64,000 nucleotides of DNA. Origin: Phycisphaerae bacterium. GTDB taxonomy: Bacteria; Planctomycetota; Phycisphaerae; UBA1845; Fen-1342. Both the position numbers and the translations under genes were made by a program. Below the pieces are notes generated by a model. The model saw only the letters and a program-made list of their open reading frames with translations. It was not told the origin of the DNA and did no database searches. Numbering within the stretch: position 1 is the stretch's first letter; every line of letters begins with the position of its first letter. Below are positions 8,558 through 17,677 of this stretch, one piece after another. Where the stretch lies: contig JAJVHV010000014.1 of assembly GCA_022072445.1 (NCBI GenBank), positions 62,001-126,000 on the forward strand, read 5' to 3'.

Positions 8558-8805
8558 AAGACCTGAACTGCCGGGACGTGATCGAGTTTCTCGATGACTA
8601 CGTGGGCGGTGTGCAGCCGGCCACCGTCCGCCACGAGTTTGACGCACATCTGGCGGAGTGTCCGGCGTGCGTGGACTACCTGACGACGTATCGCGAGACG
8701 ATCCGCTTGTGCCGCGCGAGCTGCCGCGAGGACCTGCCGCCGGCGTCCGCGGAAGTCGAGCGGCGGCTGATCGAAGCGATCGTGTCGGCTCGGCGGCGGG
8801 CCTGA
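8554..8805 (+). CDS. Zinc-finger anti-sigma factor (zf-HC2)
   Basis: This 83-residue protein contains the H-x3-C-x2-C anti-sigma zinc motif (FDAHLAECPACVDYL, residues ~28-42) with an upstream Cys in LNCRDVIEFLDDYV. This is the zf-HC2 domain used by ZAS anti-sigma factors. It has no transmembrane segment, so it is a soluble regulator, unlike many two-domain anti-sigma proteins. The GTG start at 8554 overlaps the sigma stop (GTGA), which fixes the start and suggests balanced synthesis with the sigma factor. It should bind and hold the adjacent ECF sigma factor. Confidence 0.85.
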   Translation: MKDLNCRDVIEFLDDYVGGVQPATVRHEFDAHLAECPACVDYLTTYRETIRLCRASCREDLPPASAEVERRLIEAIVSARRRA

Positions 8806-8830
8806 GCGGGAGCTGGCCGGCCACGTGGGG

Positions 8831-9193
8831 TCAGGCGGCGTCGTGGATCGAGGTGGCGGCCCGGCGGCGCATCCAGGTGAAGACAGCGAGGTTGCCGAAG
8901 TGCATGGCGCCGAGCACGAGCAGGACCAGGCCAATCTTGAAGCTGAGGATTTCGATCGAGGTCTGGACGTCGGCCGGGCGGGGGCCGAAGCGCAAAGCGA
9001 GCGCGACATAACCCAGGTTGATGAGGTAAAACCCGACGACGAGCAGATGATTGACCGAGTCCGCCAGTTCGGCCCGGCCGTGGAAGGCGTCGACGAGGAA
9101 GACGCGTCCGTTGCGGTGCAGCGTCCAGGCGACCCAGACGGTCAGCAGGGTGCTGAGGGCGATGTAAATCATGTGGGACCAGGTGGTGATCAT
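8831..9193 (-). CDS. Small integral membrane protein, three to four helices
   Basis: This 120-residue hydrophobic protein has an N-terminal helix (IYIALSTLLTVWVAW), a motif FLVDAFHGRAELADSVNH, and two further helices (LLVVGFYLINLGYVALAL and FKIGLVLLVLGAMHFGN). Similar short membrane proteins occur widely in Acidobacteria and Planctomycetes without known function. The ATG at 9193 is preceded by GCGGAGG. The upstream DNA is unusually AT-rich and holds a perfect inverted repeat at 9230-9245, so the gene probably has its own regulated promoter. It is convergent with the sigma/anti-sigma pair. Confidence 0.7.
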   Translation of the reverse strand: MITTWSHMIYIALSTLLTVWVAWTLHRNGRVFLVDAFHGRAELADSVNHLLVVGFYLINLGYVALALRFGPRPADVQTSIEILSFKIGLVLLVLGAMHFGNLAVFTWMRRRAATSIHDAA

Positions 9194-9498
9194 GGCGGCC
9201 TCCGCATTGTCAACCGACGTATCAGTTTATTCTGTTATTACAGAAATACCACACATTCCGGAACAAGTCAAGCCCGGAAACCAGCGGCTGCCGGATCGCC
9301 GCGATTCGCGCTCGAATGCAAAACCTGCCACAGCAAGCCCTTGCCGCGGGTGGCGGCCCGTTCGGGAAGTGCGCCACGCCCAGGAATTTCTTGACCGTTC
9401 CGGCGAAAGCCGATAACCTGAAGCGTGTGAAGTGCATGTCGTCGAGCGAAGCCGCGCCGCGTGCCGGCGGGCGCCGCGCCGTTTTGGAGCATCAGGCC
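9194..9498. other. Divergent intergenic region, AT-rich control segment
   Basis: This ~305-bp gap lies between the divergent membrane-protein and prepilin genes. Bases 9215-9260 are AT-rich and include an inverted repeat. From about 9260 to 9490 the sequence is GC-rich with no convincing coding. The ribosome site GGAG for the prepilin gene is at 9486-9489. Confidence 0.45.
9230..9245. promoter_or_regulatory. Inverted repeat, possible operator
   Basis: TTCTGTTATTACAGAA is a 16-bp inverted repeat (6-bp arms TTCTGT/ACAGAA around TATT). It lies in a local AT-rich island 37 bp upstream of the membrane-protein ATG. Its symmetry and position fit the binding site of a dimeric repressor or activator. 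The regulator is unknown. Confidence 0.4.
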
Positions 9499-10302
9499 AT
9501 GCGTCATCGAGGTTTCACGCTCATCGAGCTGCTGGTAGTGGTAGCCATCATCGCGCTGCTGATTTCGATCCTGCTGCCGGCGCTGAACGACGCGAAACGC
9601 CAGGCCCGCGACGTGATCTGCAAGAGCAACATGGGGCAAGTAGCGCGCGGCATGCTGCTGTACGCCCAGGATTGGCAGGACTGCTTGCCGGGCAGCACGG
9701 GCGACTACTACGGCAGCGGCGCCGGCCGCGTCTACCTCGACTGGCTCGGTCTGGGGCTCACTGGCGATCTCCGCCGCGCGCCTTCGCAGGGGACGATTTT
9801 CCGCTACCTCAACGACGAGCGTGTCTACACCTGCCCGTCGCACCGGCTGGTGACCGAGAGCAACGATCCGTCGACCTGGCTGTACGAGCACAACACCAGC
9901 TACACCGGGCCGGTCGTGCTGACCGGAGCGCCGATTCCGATGCTGAAGCGCATGCGCTACACGCTCACTCCGGGTGGCAAGAGCTACATCCCCACGCTCG
10001 ACCAGGCGGTCGAGAACATGATGCCCATGATCCTGGCCGAGGAAGACGCCAACTGGTACCTGACCAAATCCAAGGACAGCGCCTGGTGTAATTGGGACCA
10101 GATCACAGACCGGCACAAGAAGGCCGGCGGCGTCGCGTTCGTCGACGGCCACGCCGAGCAGCGCAAGTTCGCCAGCTTCCCGATTCCGACCAACGCGTGG
10201 CACATGCTCTACGAGATGACCGACGGCCGCTTCATCAGCCCGTGGCACTACGGCGGGTCGATCAAGTTCGGCTGGATTCGGACGGCCAAGACGGACCGAT
10301 AG
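9499..10302 (+). CDS. Type II secretion/pilin-like prepilin protein
   Basis: This 267-residue protein starts with the short leader MRHRG followed by FTLIELLVVVAIIALLISIL. This is the prepilin N-terminus, cut by prepilin peptidase after the Gly, with the conserved Glu at +5. The C-terminal part includes a VAFVDGHAEQRKF segment, the H/DG-type motif of the large planctomycete pseudopilin-like (DUF1559-type) families. The ATG at 9499 is chosen because it yields a normal leader and has GGAG 9 nt upstream; an ATG at 9436 would add an atypical 21-residue leader. No other secretion or pilus gene is adjacent, as is common for these planctomycete proteins. It is probably exposed at the membrane or periplasm. 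Confidence 0.85.
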   Translation: MRHRGFTLIELLVVVAIIALLISILLPALNDAKRQARDVICKSNMGQVARGMLLYAQDWQDCLPGSTGDYYGSGAGRVYLDWLGLGLTGDLRRAPSQGTIFRYLNDERVYTCPSHRLVTESNDPSTWLYEHNTSYTGPVVLTGAPIPMLKRMRYTLTPGGKSYIPTLDQAVENMMPMILAEEDANWYLTKSKDSAWCNWDQITDRHKKAGGVAFVDGHAEQRKFASFPIPTNAWHMLYEMTDGRFISPWHYGGSIKFGWIRTAKTDR

Positions 10303-10413
10303 CCCGGTGCTTCAACGTGCCAGGCCTGAACGGATCGCCACGAAGACGACGATCCGAGCGATAACACGCGAGGCTGTCAGTCCGGACGCTGCCGGCGAGG
10401 CTGCTTCACGCGC

Positions 10414-11388
10414 TCAGGCCACCAGCACGCTCGACTCGAGCACCATGCGCAGCTTGCTTAGCGCCTTGTTCTGAATCTGCCGCACACGCTCCTTGGTCAC
10501 GCCAATCAACGCCCCGACCTGCTCGAGCGTCTGCGGGCGGGCGTTTTCGTCGGCGGCCTGGTCGAGGGCGAAGCGCGCCCGGATGACCTGCTGCTCGACG
10601 TCGTTGAGATGGGCCGAGTTGCTGCCCAGGATCGCCTTGAGCTGATCGATGCAATCCAGCTCCAGGTCCTCCTGGCGTTTCTCCGCGTCGTGGCCGCGCT
10701 CCAGGTTCGGGTCGAACTCGGTCGGGAAGTGTCCGCGATAACGTGAGGCGCGCACCGCCGAGCGTGAGAAACTCTTCAGAATCGCGCGGCAGGCGTAGGT
10801 GCTGAACTTGTAGCCGCGCGAACAGTCGAACTTGTCGACGGCCCGCAGCAACGCCATATTGCCTTCGCTGATGAGGTCCGAAAAATCGACCGAGACGATC
10901 CGCGTCCGCTTGGCCATGGCCAGTACCAGCGGCACGTTCGCGTCGACGATCTCGCTGCGCGTCTCCAGCGCCCGGCAGTGCCACAACAGCACCTCGCGCG
11001 CCGCGCTCGGAGTGAGTGACTTGCCGCGCGAGTGCCGCAGCGTGCGCATCACGCGATAGCGGCAGTAGTTCAGCCGCAGGAACAGCCGCCGCTCAAGCGA
11101 CACCGGCAGGATCGTGGGCGAATCGAGCAGATTGACGCCGCTATCGTCATTGGCCCGCCGGTCGGTGGTCGGCAGATCGCAATAGAGCTTTTCCGCGTCC
11201 TCGCGATGGAAGCTGGGATCGAACTGGCACTCCAGGGGCGAGGCGAGAATCTGTGCGAGCAATCGGACGTGCGCCGGATCGAGGCCGCGCAGTGCGGCGG
11301 GCGCGGGCATCAGCGCTTCAGGCGTCAGTTTGCGCACCGGCGAGCGCGGATCAGCCGGGTGCTGTTCAAGTTCGTTCATCAGCTCCAT
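10414..11388 (-). CDS. Sigma-70 family RNA polymerase sigma factor
   Basis: This 324-residue sigma factor has a 1.2-like segment (ERRLFLRLNYCRYRVMRTL), region 2 (SDLISEGNMALLRAVDKFD, KFSTYACRAILKSFSR) and a C-terminal region 4 helix-turn-helix (QVGALIGVTKERVRQIQNKA). This is closer to group 2/3 sigma factors than to ECF ones. A long non-conserved N-terminus (~110 residues) precedes the core. The ATG at 11388 follows AAGGAGG by 6 nt. It stands alone and convergent with the prepilin gene. Such sigma factors have multiplied in planctomycetes; the regulon is unknown. Confidence 0.88.
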   Translation of the reverse strand: MELMNELEQHPADPRSPVRKLTPEALMPAPAALRGLDPAHVRLLAQILASPLECQFDPSFHREDAEKLYCDLPTTDRRANDDSGVNLLDSPTILPVSLERRLFLRLNYCRYRVMRTLRHSRGKSLTPSAAREVLLWHCRALETRSEIVDANVPLVLAMAKRTRIVSVDFSDLISEGNMALLRAVDKFDCSRGYKFSTYACRAILKSFSRSAVRASRYRGHFPTEFDPNLERGHDAEKRQEDLELDCIDQLKAILGSNSAHLNDVEQQVIRARFALDQAADENARPQTLEQVGALIGVTKERVRQIQNKALSKLRMVLESSVLVA

Positions 11389-11410
11389 GGCACGCCTCCT
11401 TCCGGGACGC

Positions 11411-11433
11411 GCACGTCATTCATATATACGTGC
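11411..11433 (-). promoter_or_regulatory. Possible promoter/operator of the sigma-factor gene
   Basis: GCACGT and ACGTGC arms (11411-11416 and 11428-11433) flank an AT-rich centre that reads TATATATG on the minus strand, 23-45 bp upstream of the sigma-factor ATG. The position suits a -10 element under an operator. No clear -35 box was found. Confidence 0.35.
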
Positions 11434-11924
11434 GAAGCCCGAAAACGGTGCTTACGGGACTCATGGAATCCCGTACTCGCATCAGCCGGATGTCTGCCAG
11501 TTTCAGGCAGCCTGCACGACGATCGGAAACGCCGGATCGCGCCTGCACGGTTGCCTGTTTTGTGGGGGGAGCCTTGCGAAGGAAGTATAGGCTAGAAAGT
11601 GCTGGCGGGCAAAAAAATCGCGGCTTGACTTGACGGATTTCGGTGGGGCGATGTCCGCTAACTGGACTGTAACTGTCGATGCTGCATTATGTTAGAGAAT
11701 ATCGCCCGGCGCAATTGACGCGCGTCGCAGAACGAGCGAATGAGCAGGACACTTTTGAACGTCCGAAAAACCCGGCTCGCCTACCATGCGGCATCCGCTC
11801 CCGCTCGCGGTTCCGTTGCGTGAATCGGTCGGCGCTGAAACTATTCAGGTCGCACTTCGAACCGCTATAGTGCCCATCGCCATCAGGTTGCCGGACGATC
11901 CGCCGCCGGCGGCCGAGCATCTCG

Positions 11925-12005
11925 ACGGTCACGACGAATCGGAGGCGCATCTCAGCGGCAATGACGGATCGGCTACGCACTTCACGGTAACGACGAATCG
12001 GAGGC
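11925..12005 (+). repeat. 22-bp direct repeat in the fucosidase leader
   Basis: Two copies (11925-11946 and 11984-12005) differ at one base; their shared core is ACGACGAATCGGAGGC. The second copy supplies the GGAGG ribosome site of the gene starting at 12010. A weaker third match (ATGACGGATCGG) lies between them. It looks like a local leader duplication. Confidence 0.6.
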
Positions 12006-12009
12006 TCAC

Positions 12010-15000
12010 ATGAGCTCGCAGAACGCACTTCGGACGACGATAGCGGGTGGAGCGGCGCTGGGGCTGATCGCCGCCGGTCTGGCGCTGGGACTGCTCGGCT
12101 GCGGCGAGCGGCGCGACGGCGCCGGCTGGGGCGATGTCGGTAACCGGCGGGGCGAGCCGGCGGCGCGGCGCGGAGCGGACGCGCGCATGAACTGGTGGCG
12201 CGAAGCACGCTTCGGAATGTTCATCCACTGGGGGCTCTACGCCATCCCGGCCGGCGAATGGAAGGGCCGCACGGACCACGCCGAGTGGATCCGCCACACC
12301 GCGCAGATTCCGATCGACGAGTACGACAAGCTGGTTGGGCAGTTCAACCCGGTGAAGTTCAACGCCGACGAGTGGGTCCGCATGGCGCGTGACGCCGGCA
12401 TGCGATACATCGTCATCACCAGCAAACATCACGACGGCTTCGCCCTGTTCGATTCGAAGCAGACCGACTTCGACGTCATGTCCACGCCCTTCAAGCGCGA
12501 CATCCTCAAGGAACTCGCCGACGCCTGCCGCAAGCACGGCGTGCGCCTGTGCTTCTATCACTCGATCATGGACTGGCACCACCCCGACTATCTGCCGCGC
12601 CGCCCGTGGGAAGCCGCCACGCGCTCCGCCGACGGGGCCGACCTCGATCGCTACGTCGCCTACATGAAGGGCCAGCTTCGCGAGCTGCTCACGAACTACG
12701 GCCGGATCGGGGTGCTGTGGTTTGACGGCGAATGGGAGAACACCTGGACGCACGCGCGCGGCGCGGACTTGTACAACTACGTCCGCGGGCTCCAGCCCGA
12801 CATCATCGTCAACAACCGCGTCGACGTCGGACGCAGCGGCATGGCCGGCATGACCAAGGACGGCAGCTTCGCCGGCGACTTCGGCACGCCCGAGCAGGAG
12901 ATTCCCGCGACCGGCTTCCCCGGCGTCGACTGGGAATCGTGCATGACGATGAACGCCAACTGGGGCTACAACAAGGGCGACCGCAACTGGAAGTCCACCA
13001 CCGACATCGTCCGCATGCTGGCCGACGTGACCTCGAAGGGCGGCAACCTGCTGCTGAACGTCGGCCCGCGCGCCGACGGCACTTTCCCGCCCGAAAGCGT
13101 CGAACGCCTCGCACAGGTCGGCCGCTGGATGAGCGCCAATGGCGAGTCCATTTACGGCACGCATGCCAGCCCGTTCAAATCCCTCCCGTGGGGCCGCTGC
13201 ACGCAGCGCGTGCTCCAGGATTTGCGCACCCTGCTCTACCTGCACGTCTTTGACTGGCCCGCCGATGGGCGGCTCGTCGTCACGGGGATCTACAACAAGG
13301 CCAACCGTGCCTACCTCCTGTCCGACAAGCAACGTACGCCGCTGCCCGTCTCGCACACCGACGACGCGATCGTCATCGACCTTCCGCGCCAGGCGCCCGA
13401 TGCCGCCGACAGCGTGGTCGTGCTTGACATCCAGGGCGATCCCGACGTGCCGGAGCCGCCGAGCATCTCCGCGTCGGCGTCGATCTTCGTCGAGTCGTTG
13501 GACGTGCGCGTCGCCTGCGACCGCAGCGACGTCGAGCTGCGCTACACGCTCGACGGCAGCCCCCCAACCGCAGAATCCTCGAAGGTCGAGCGCGCCATCC
13601 GCCTGACCGACAGCGCCACCGTCAGCGCCCGCGCCTTTCGAGCGGCCAGGCCGGTCAGCGCGATCGCCACGTCCGCTTTCAGAAAAGTGCCGCCCCGCGC
13701 CACCGAGAACGTCGCCGCGACCGTCTCGGGCGTCAGTTATGAATATTACGAGGGTCTGTGGCAGAAACTGCCCGATTTCAACGCGCTGCAGCCGGCGAAG
13801 ACCGGCGTGATCGCGGGGTTCGACTTTTCGCCGCGGCAGCGCGAGGAGCGCTTTGCCTTCCGCTATCGGACGTACCTGCGCGTGCCGACGACGGGCGTCT
13901 ATACATTCTATCTGACCTCTGATGATGGCAGCCGGCTGTGGATCGGCGAAGACCTCGTGGTCGATAACGACGGCTTACACGGCGCGGTCACCCGCAGTGG
14001 CGAAGCCGCGCTAGCCGCCGGCCTGCACGCCCTGACGATCGGGTTCTTCGAGCGCGACGGGGGCGACGCGCTGGCCCTTGAATTCTCCGGACCCGGCATC
14101 GACCGCCAGCGCATCCCGCCAGCATTGCTCCAGACCGTCAGCCCCAGCGCGGCGGCTGCTTCGCCAGCGCGGCGAGCGCCGTCCGATCTTCCACGCCCGA
14201 CGCCGCGGCAGCTCGCCTGGCAGCAGATGGAATATCACGCGTTCGTCCACTTCGGTATGAACACGTTCACGAACCGCGAGTGGGGCGAGGGCAAGGAGGA
14301 CCCAGCGCTCTTCAACCCGACCGAATTCGACGCCCGGCAGTGGGCGCAGGTTTTCAAGGACGCGGGCATGAAGCAGGTCGTGCTGAGCTGCAAGCATCAC
14401 GACGGATTCTGCCTCTGGCCCAGCAAGTATACGGACCACTCCGTCAGCAGCAGCCCGTGGCGCGACGGACGCGGAGACGTGGTCCGGGAACTCTCCGACG
14501 CCTGCCGCGGGGCGGGTCTGAAGTTCGGCGTATACCTCTCCCCCTGGGATCGCCACGAGCCGTGCTACGGCGACTCGCCGCGCTACAACGAGCACTTCAA
14601 GAACCAGCTCCGCGAGCTGCTGACCGACTATGGTCCGGTCCACGAAGTGTGGTTCGACGGCGCCTGCGGCGAGGGACCGAACGGCAAGAAACAGGTCTAT
14701 GACTGGCCGGGATTCGTGGAGGTGGTCCGGCAGTACGCTCCCGACGCGGTGATCTTCTCGGACGCGGGCCCGGACATCCGCTGGGTCGGCAACGAGGCCG
14801 GGTTCGCGGGCGAGACAAACTGGTCGACGCTGCGGCGCGACGAGTTCTACCCCGGCACGCCGAATCACAAGCCGCTCACCGATGGGCACGAAGACGGCGG
14901 GTACTGGGTACCGGCGGAGTGCGACGTTTCGATCCGGCCCGGCTGGTTTCATCACCCCGCTGAAGACGACAAGGTCAAATCGCTGGGCCAACTGCTGGAC

Positions 15001-15534
15001 ATCTACTATGGCTCGGTGGGGCGAAATGGCGTGCTGCTGTTGAACGTGCCGCCCGATCCGCGCGGCCGGATTCATGAGAACGATGCCGGCCGGCTGCGCG
15101 AGCTGCGTGCCGCGCTGGACGAGACCTTTCAGACGAACTTCGCCTTGGGCCACGCGCCGGCCGGCGCTGCCGATGGGGAGCACGGCCCGCGGGCCGCGAC
15201 CGACGGCGACCCGGCGACGTACTGGGACCTGAGTTCGTCGGCGGACTGGGCTATCGACGTCGATCTGGATGCCCCGCAGGAATTCGACCGAATCCTGCTT
15301 CAGGAGCACACGCCGCTGGGGCAACGTGTGAAAGCGTTTGTGGTTGAGGTTTCCGACGGCTCCGGCTGGCAGGCTGTCGCGCACGGCACGACGATTGGGT
15401 ACAAGCGGCTGCTGCGTATTCCGGCCGTGACCGCGGCGCGCGTCCGCGTGACGGTCCGCGACGCACTCGCTTCGCCGGCGATCAGCGAATTCGGACTCTA
15501 TCGGGCGTCGGCGCGCGAGCGTTCGGCGTCGTAG
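12010..15534 (+). CDS. Lipoprotein with two GH29 alpha-L-fucosidase domains
   Basis: This 1174-residue enzyme begins with a lipoprotein-type signal ending LLGC31. First GH29 catalytic domain: residues ~60-470, with IHWGLYAIP, SKHHDGFALFDS and GVLWFDGEWE, where D239 is the expected nucleophile. A beta-sandwich with a chitobiase-C-like motif (VELRYTLDGSPPTAES) follows at ~480-560, and a PA14 domain at ~575-710 (GVYTFYLTSDDGSRLWIGE). Second GH29 domain: ~730-1060 (HAFVHFGMNTF, SCKHHDGFCLWPSKY, EVWFDGACGEG with D883). The C-terminus (~1065-1165) is F5/8C/CBM32-like. GH29 enzymes release alpha-L-fucose with retention. Two catalytic domains in one chain suggest two linkage or substrate specificities on a fucosylated polysaccharide such as fucoidan or mucin. 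The ATG at 12010 follows GGAGG. An S9 peptidase gene follows. Confidence 0.88.
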   Translation: MSSQNALRTTIAGGAALGLIAAGLALGLLGCGERRDGAGWGDVGNRRGEPAARRGADARMNWWREARFGMFIHWGLYAIPAGEWKGRTDHAEWIRHTAQIPIDEYDKLVGQFNPVKFNADEWVRMARDAGMRYIVITSKHHDGFALFDSKQTDFDVMSTPFKRDILKELADACRKHGVRLCFYHSIMDWHHPDYLPRRPWEAATRSADGADLDRYVAYMKGQLRELLTNYGRIGVLWFDGEWENTWTHARGADLYNYVRGLQPDIIVNNRVDVGRSGMAGMTKDGSFAGDFGTPEQEIPATGFPGVDWESCMTMNANWGYNKGDRNWKSTTDIVRMLADVTSKGGNLLLNVGPRADGTFPPESVERLAQVGRWMSANGESIYGTHASPFKSLPWGRCTQRVLQDLRTLLYLHVFDWPADGRLVVTGIYNKANRAYLLSDKQRTPLPVSHTDDAIVIDLPRQAPDAADSVVVLDIQGDPDVPEPPSISASASIFVESLDVRVACDRSDVELRYTLDGSPPTAESSKVERAIRLTDSATVSARAFRAARPVSAIATSAFRKVPPRATENVAATVSGVSYEYYEGLWQKLPDFNALQPAKTGVIAGFDFSPRQREERFAFRYRTYLRVPTTGVYTFYLTSDDGSRLWIGEDLVVDNDGLHGAVTRSGEAALAAGLHALTIGFFERDGGDALALEFSGPGIDRQRIPPALLQTVSPSAAAASPARRAPSDLPRPTPRQLAWQQMEYHAFVHFGMNTFTNREWGEGKEDPALFNPTEFDARQWAQVFKDAGMKQVVLSCKHHDGFCLWPSKYTDHSVSSSPWRDGRGDVVRELSDACRGAGLKFGVYLSPWDRHEPCYGDSPRYNEHFKNQLRELLTDYGPVHEVWFDGACGEGPNGKKQVYDWPGFVEVVRQYAPDAVIFSDAGPDIRWVGNEAGFAGETNWSTLRRDEFYPGTPNHKPLTDGHEDGGYWVPAECDVSIRPGWFHHPAEDDKVKSLGQLLDIYYGSVGRNGVLLLNVPPDPRGRIHENDAGRLRELRAALDETFQTNFALGHAPAGAADGEHGPRAATDGDPATYWDLSSSADWAIDVDLDAPQEFDRILLQEHTPLGQRVKAFVVEVSDGSGWQAVAHGTTIGYKRLLRIPAVTAARVRVTVRDALASPAISEFGLYRASARERSAS

Positions 15535-15661
15535 CGCCGTCCGTTCCGGGGTTTGACAATTCGCGCCTGAATGGCGAAAAGTTGACCCGAGCCAAGCTCG
15601 CGTGGCGGCCGTAGGCCGAAAAAGTCGCCGGCCGCGCTGGCGAAGCAACCAGGAGACGACG

Positions 15662-17677
15662 ATGCGTCGGTGGATTCGTGGGATTCCGGTCTGTCTGTGT
15701 GCAGTGCTGCTCGTGCCGCTGGCGCTCGGTCAGGCGTCCAAGCGCCAGGTGGGTGAGATGGTCATGGAGGACGTTCCCGAGTGGCCCGAGGCGCTGCGCG
15801 AGCGCATGTTGCAGTATCTCAACGTCCGCTCCGCGGGCGTCACCGACATCGCACCCGACGGCAGCGCCCTGCTGATCAACACGCGCTTCGGGAACGTCGG
15901 GCAGGTGCACCTGGTCCGCATGCCGATGGGTGCCCGCAAGCAGATCACGTTCTTCGACGAGCCGGTCGGCGGCGGCGGCTTCCTGCCCGGAAAGTGGAAC
16001 GGCCGCAAGGTGCTGTTTTCGAAAGACCGCGGCGGGGACGAGCGCAGCCAGTATTACGTGCTCGACCTCGACAGCGGCAAACACCGCCTGTTGACCGACG
16101 GCAAATCGCGGCACTCGGGCTCGACGGTTTCGCACGACGGCCGTTGGCTGGCGTACAGCGGCACAGCGCGGAACGACAAGGACTTCGACGTCTACCTGCT
16201 CGACCTGCCGCCGGTGATCGAGGCTTCCGACTCCGCCGCCGCCGAGGCCGCGGCGAAGAGCGCGGGTAAGATGCTGTGGCAGGTAGAGGGGCAGTATTAC
16301 CCGACGGAATTCAGCCCGGACGATTCGAGGCTGCTGATTCAGCACTACGTCTCGGAGCGCGAGACGCACTGGTTCATTCACGACGTGGCGTCAGGCGAGA
16401 ACAAGCGGCTGACGCCGGAGACGCCGGCGCTGTACTACGGCGACGCGGCGTGGAGTGCTGATGGGAAGAGCGTGTATCTGACGAGCGACCGGGACGGCGA
16501 TTTTCGCAAGCTGTATCGCGTGACGAGTGCCGACGGAAAGTGGGAGTGTCTCACGACGGACGTGAACTGGGACGTCGACGCCGTCGCGGTCGAGCCGACC
16601 GGCAAGGGCATTGCATTTGTGGTGAACGAGGATGGTTTCTCCAAACTCTACTTCGCCGGCGGCGACGGCAAGAACCGCAAGCCAGTGCCGGGGCTTCCGC
16701 TGGGCGTGATCGGCGGCATGAGCTTCGCACGGAAGGGCGGCGTGATGGCCATCACGCTCAACACCTCGCAAACGCCCAGCGACGCCTTCACCGTCGGCTA
16801 TCCCGACGGCAAGCTGACGCGCTGGACCGAGAGCGAGGTCGGCGGGCTCGACACGTCGAAGTTCGTGACGCCCGAGGTGATCCGTTTCCCGACGTTCGAC
16901 CAGGTCGACGGCAAGCCGCGCATGATCCCGGCGTTCTACTACAAGGCGCCGGGCAAGGGTCCGCACGCGGTCATCATCTACAACCACGGCGGGCCGGAGA
17001 GCCAGCAGCGGCCGGGCTTCACCAGTACGTTTCAATACTGGCTGCTGGAGCTGGGCATCAGCGTCATCGCGCCGAATGTGCGCGGCTCGACCGGCTACGG
17101 GCGCACGTTTCACCAGCTCGACAACGGCGTGAAACGCGAGGATTCGATCCGCGACAACGGCGCGCTGCTCGACTGGATCGCCAGGCAGCCCGAGCTGGAC
17201 GCGAAGCGCGTCGCGGTCTTCGGCGGGTCGTACGGCGGATACATGGTACTCGGCTCGCTGGCGACCTACCCCGAACGCATCAAGGCGGGTGTGGACATCG
17301 TCGGCATCGCCAGCTTCATCAGCTTTCTGGAGAAGACGCCCGAATTCCGCCGGGATCTGCGGCGCGAGGAGTATGGCGACGAGCGCCAGCCCGAAGTGCG
17401 CGAGGTGCTGGCGCGGATTTCGCCGTTGCAGAATGCCGAGAAGATCAAGTCAGCCCTGTTCGTGCTGCACGGGAAGAACGACCCGCGCGTGCCGGTCAAC
17501 GAGGCCGAGCAGATCGTCGCGAAGCTGCGCGAGCTGAAGCGGCCCGTGTGGTACGCGTGCGCCCTGAACGAGGGGCACGGTTTCCGGAAACGCGAAAACA
17601 GCGACCTGGCCGCGATCATGTATACGCTCTTTTTCGAGCGACACCTGCTCGGCAGTGCTCCCGGCGAGCAGCAGTAA
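15662..17677 (+). CDS. Secreted S9 (prolyl oligopeptidase) family serine peptidase
   Basis: This 671-residue protein has a Sec signal (RRWIRGIPVCLCAVLLVPLA) and an N-terminal beta-propeller (~60-400). The C-terminal alpha/beta-hydrolase domain carries the nucleophile S523 in GGSYGGYM, the acid D607 in HGKNDPRVP and H639 in NEGHGFRK. The triad is complete. The layout fits S9C/acylaminoacyl-peptidase-like enzymes that cut short peptides in the periplasm or outside the cell. The ATG at 15662 follows AGGAG by 6 nt and gives a normal signal peptide. It lies 127 bp behind the fucosidase gene on the same strand, so the two may share a transcript; no terminator was seen between them. Confidence 0.9.
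   Translation: MRRWIRGIPVCLCAVLLVPLALGQASKRQVGEMVMEDVPEWPEALRERMLQYLNVRSAGVTDIAPDGSALLINTRFGNVGQVHLVRMPMGARKQITFFDEPVGGGGFLPGKWNGRKVLFSKDRGGDERSQYYVLDLDSGKHRLLTDGKSRHSGSTVSHDGRWLAYSGTARNDKDFDVYLLDLPPVIEASDSAAAEAAAKSAGKMLWQVEGQYYPTEFSPDDSRLLIQHYVSERETHWFIHDVASGENKRLTPETPALYYGDAAWSADGKSVYLTSDRDGDFRKLYRVTSADGKWECLTTDVNWDVDAVAVEPTGKGIAFVVNEDGFSKLYFAGGDGKNRKPVPGLPLGVIGGMSFARKGGVMAITLNTSQTPSDAFTVGYPDGKLTRWTESEVGGLDTSKFVTPEVIRFPTFDQVDGKPRMIPAFYYKAPGKGPHAVIIYNHGGPESQQRPGFTSTFQYWLLELGISVIAPNVRGSTGYGRTFHQLDNGVKREDSIRDNGALLDWIARQPELDAKRVAVFGGSYGGYMVLGSLATYPERIKAGVDIVGIASFISFLEKTPEFRRDLRREEYGDERQPEVREVLARISPLQNAEKIKSALFVLHGKNDPRVPVNEAEQIVAKLRELKRPVWYACALNEGHGFRKRENSDLAAIMYTLFFERHLLGSAPGEQQ

Larger units (their letters stand above)
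11389..12009. other. Long divergent intergenic region
   Basis: About 620 bp separate the divergent sigma-factor and fucosidase genes. No protein-like frame is visible. The region holds an inverted repeat with a TATATA centre at 11411-11433, an AT-richer patch at 11590-11700, and a 22-bp direct repeat (11925-11946 and 11984-12005) whose second copy carries the ribosome site of the fucosidase gene. Confidence 0.5.

Noticed and set aside
9436-9498. Longer start for the prepilin gene
   Set aside because: It would put 21 atypical residues before the short prepilin leader; the ATG at 9499 has GGAG and a normal leader.
15553-15558. TTGACA as a promoter for the S9 peptidase
   Set aside because: No acceptable -10 box at 16-18 bp downstream (GAAAAG).
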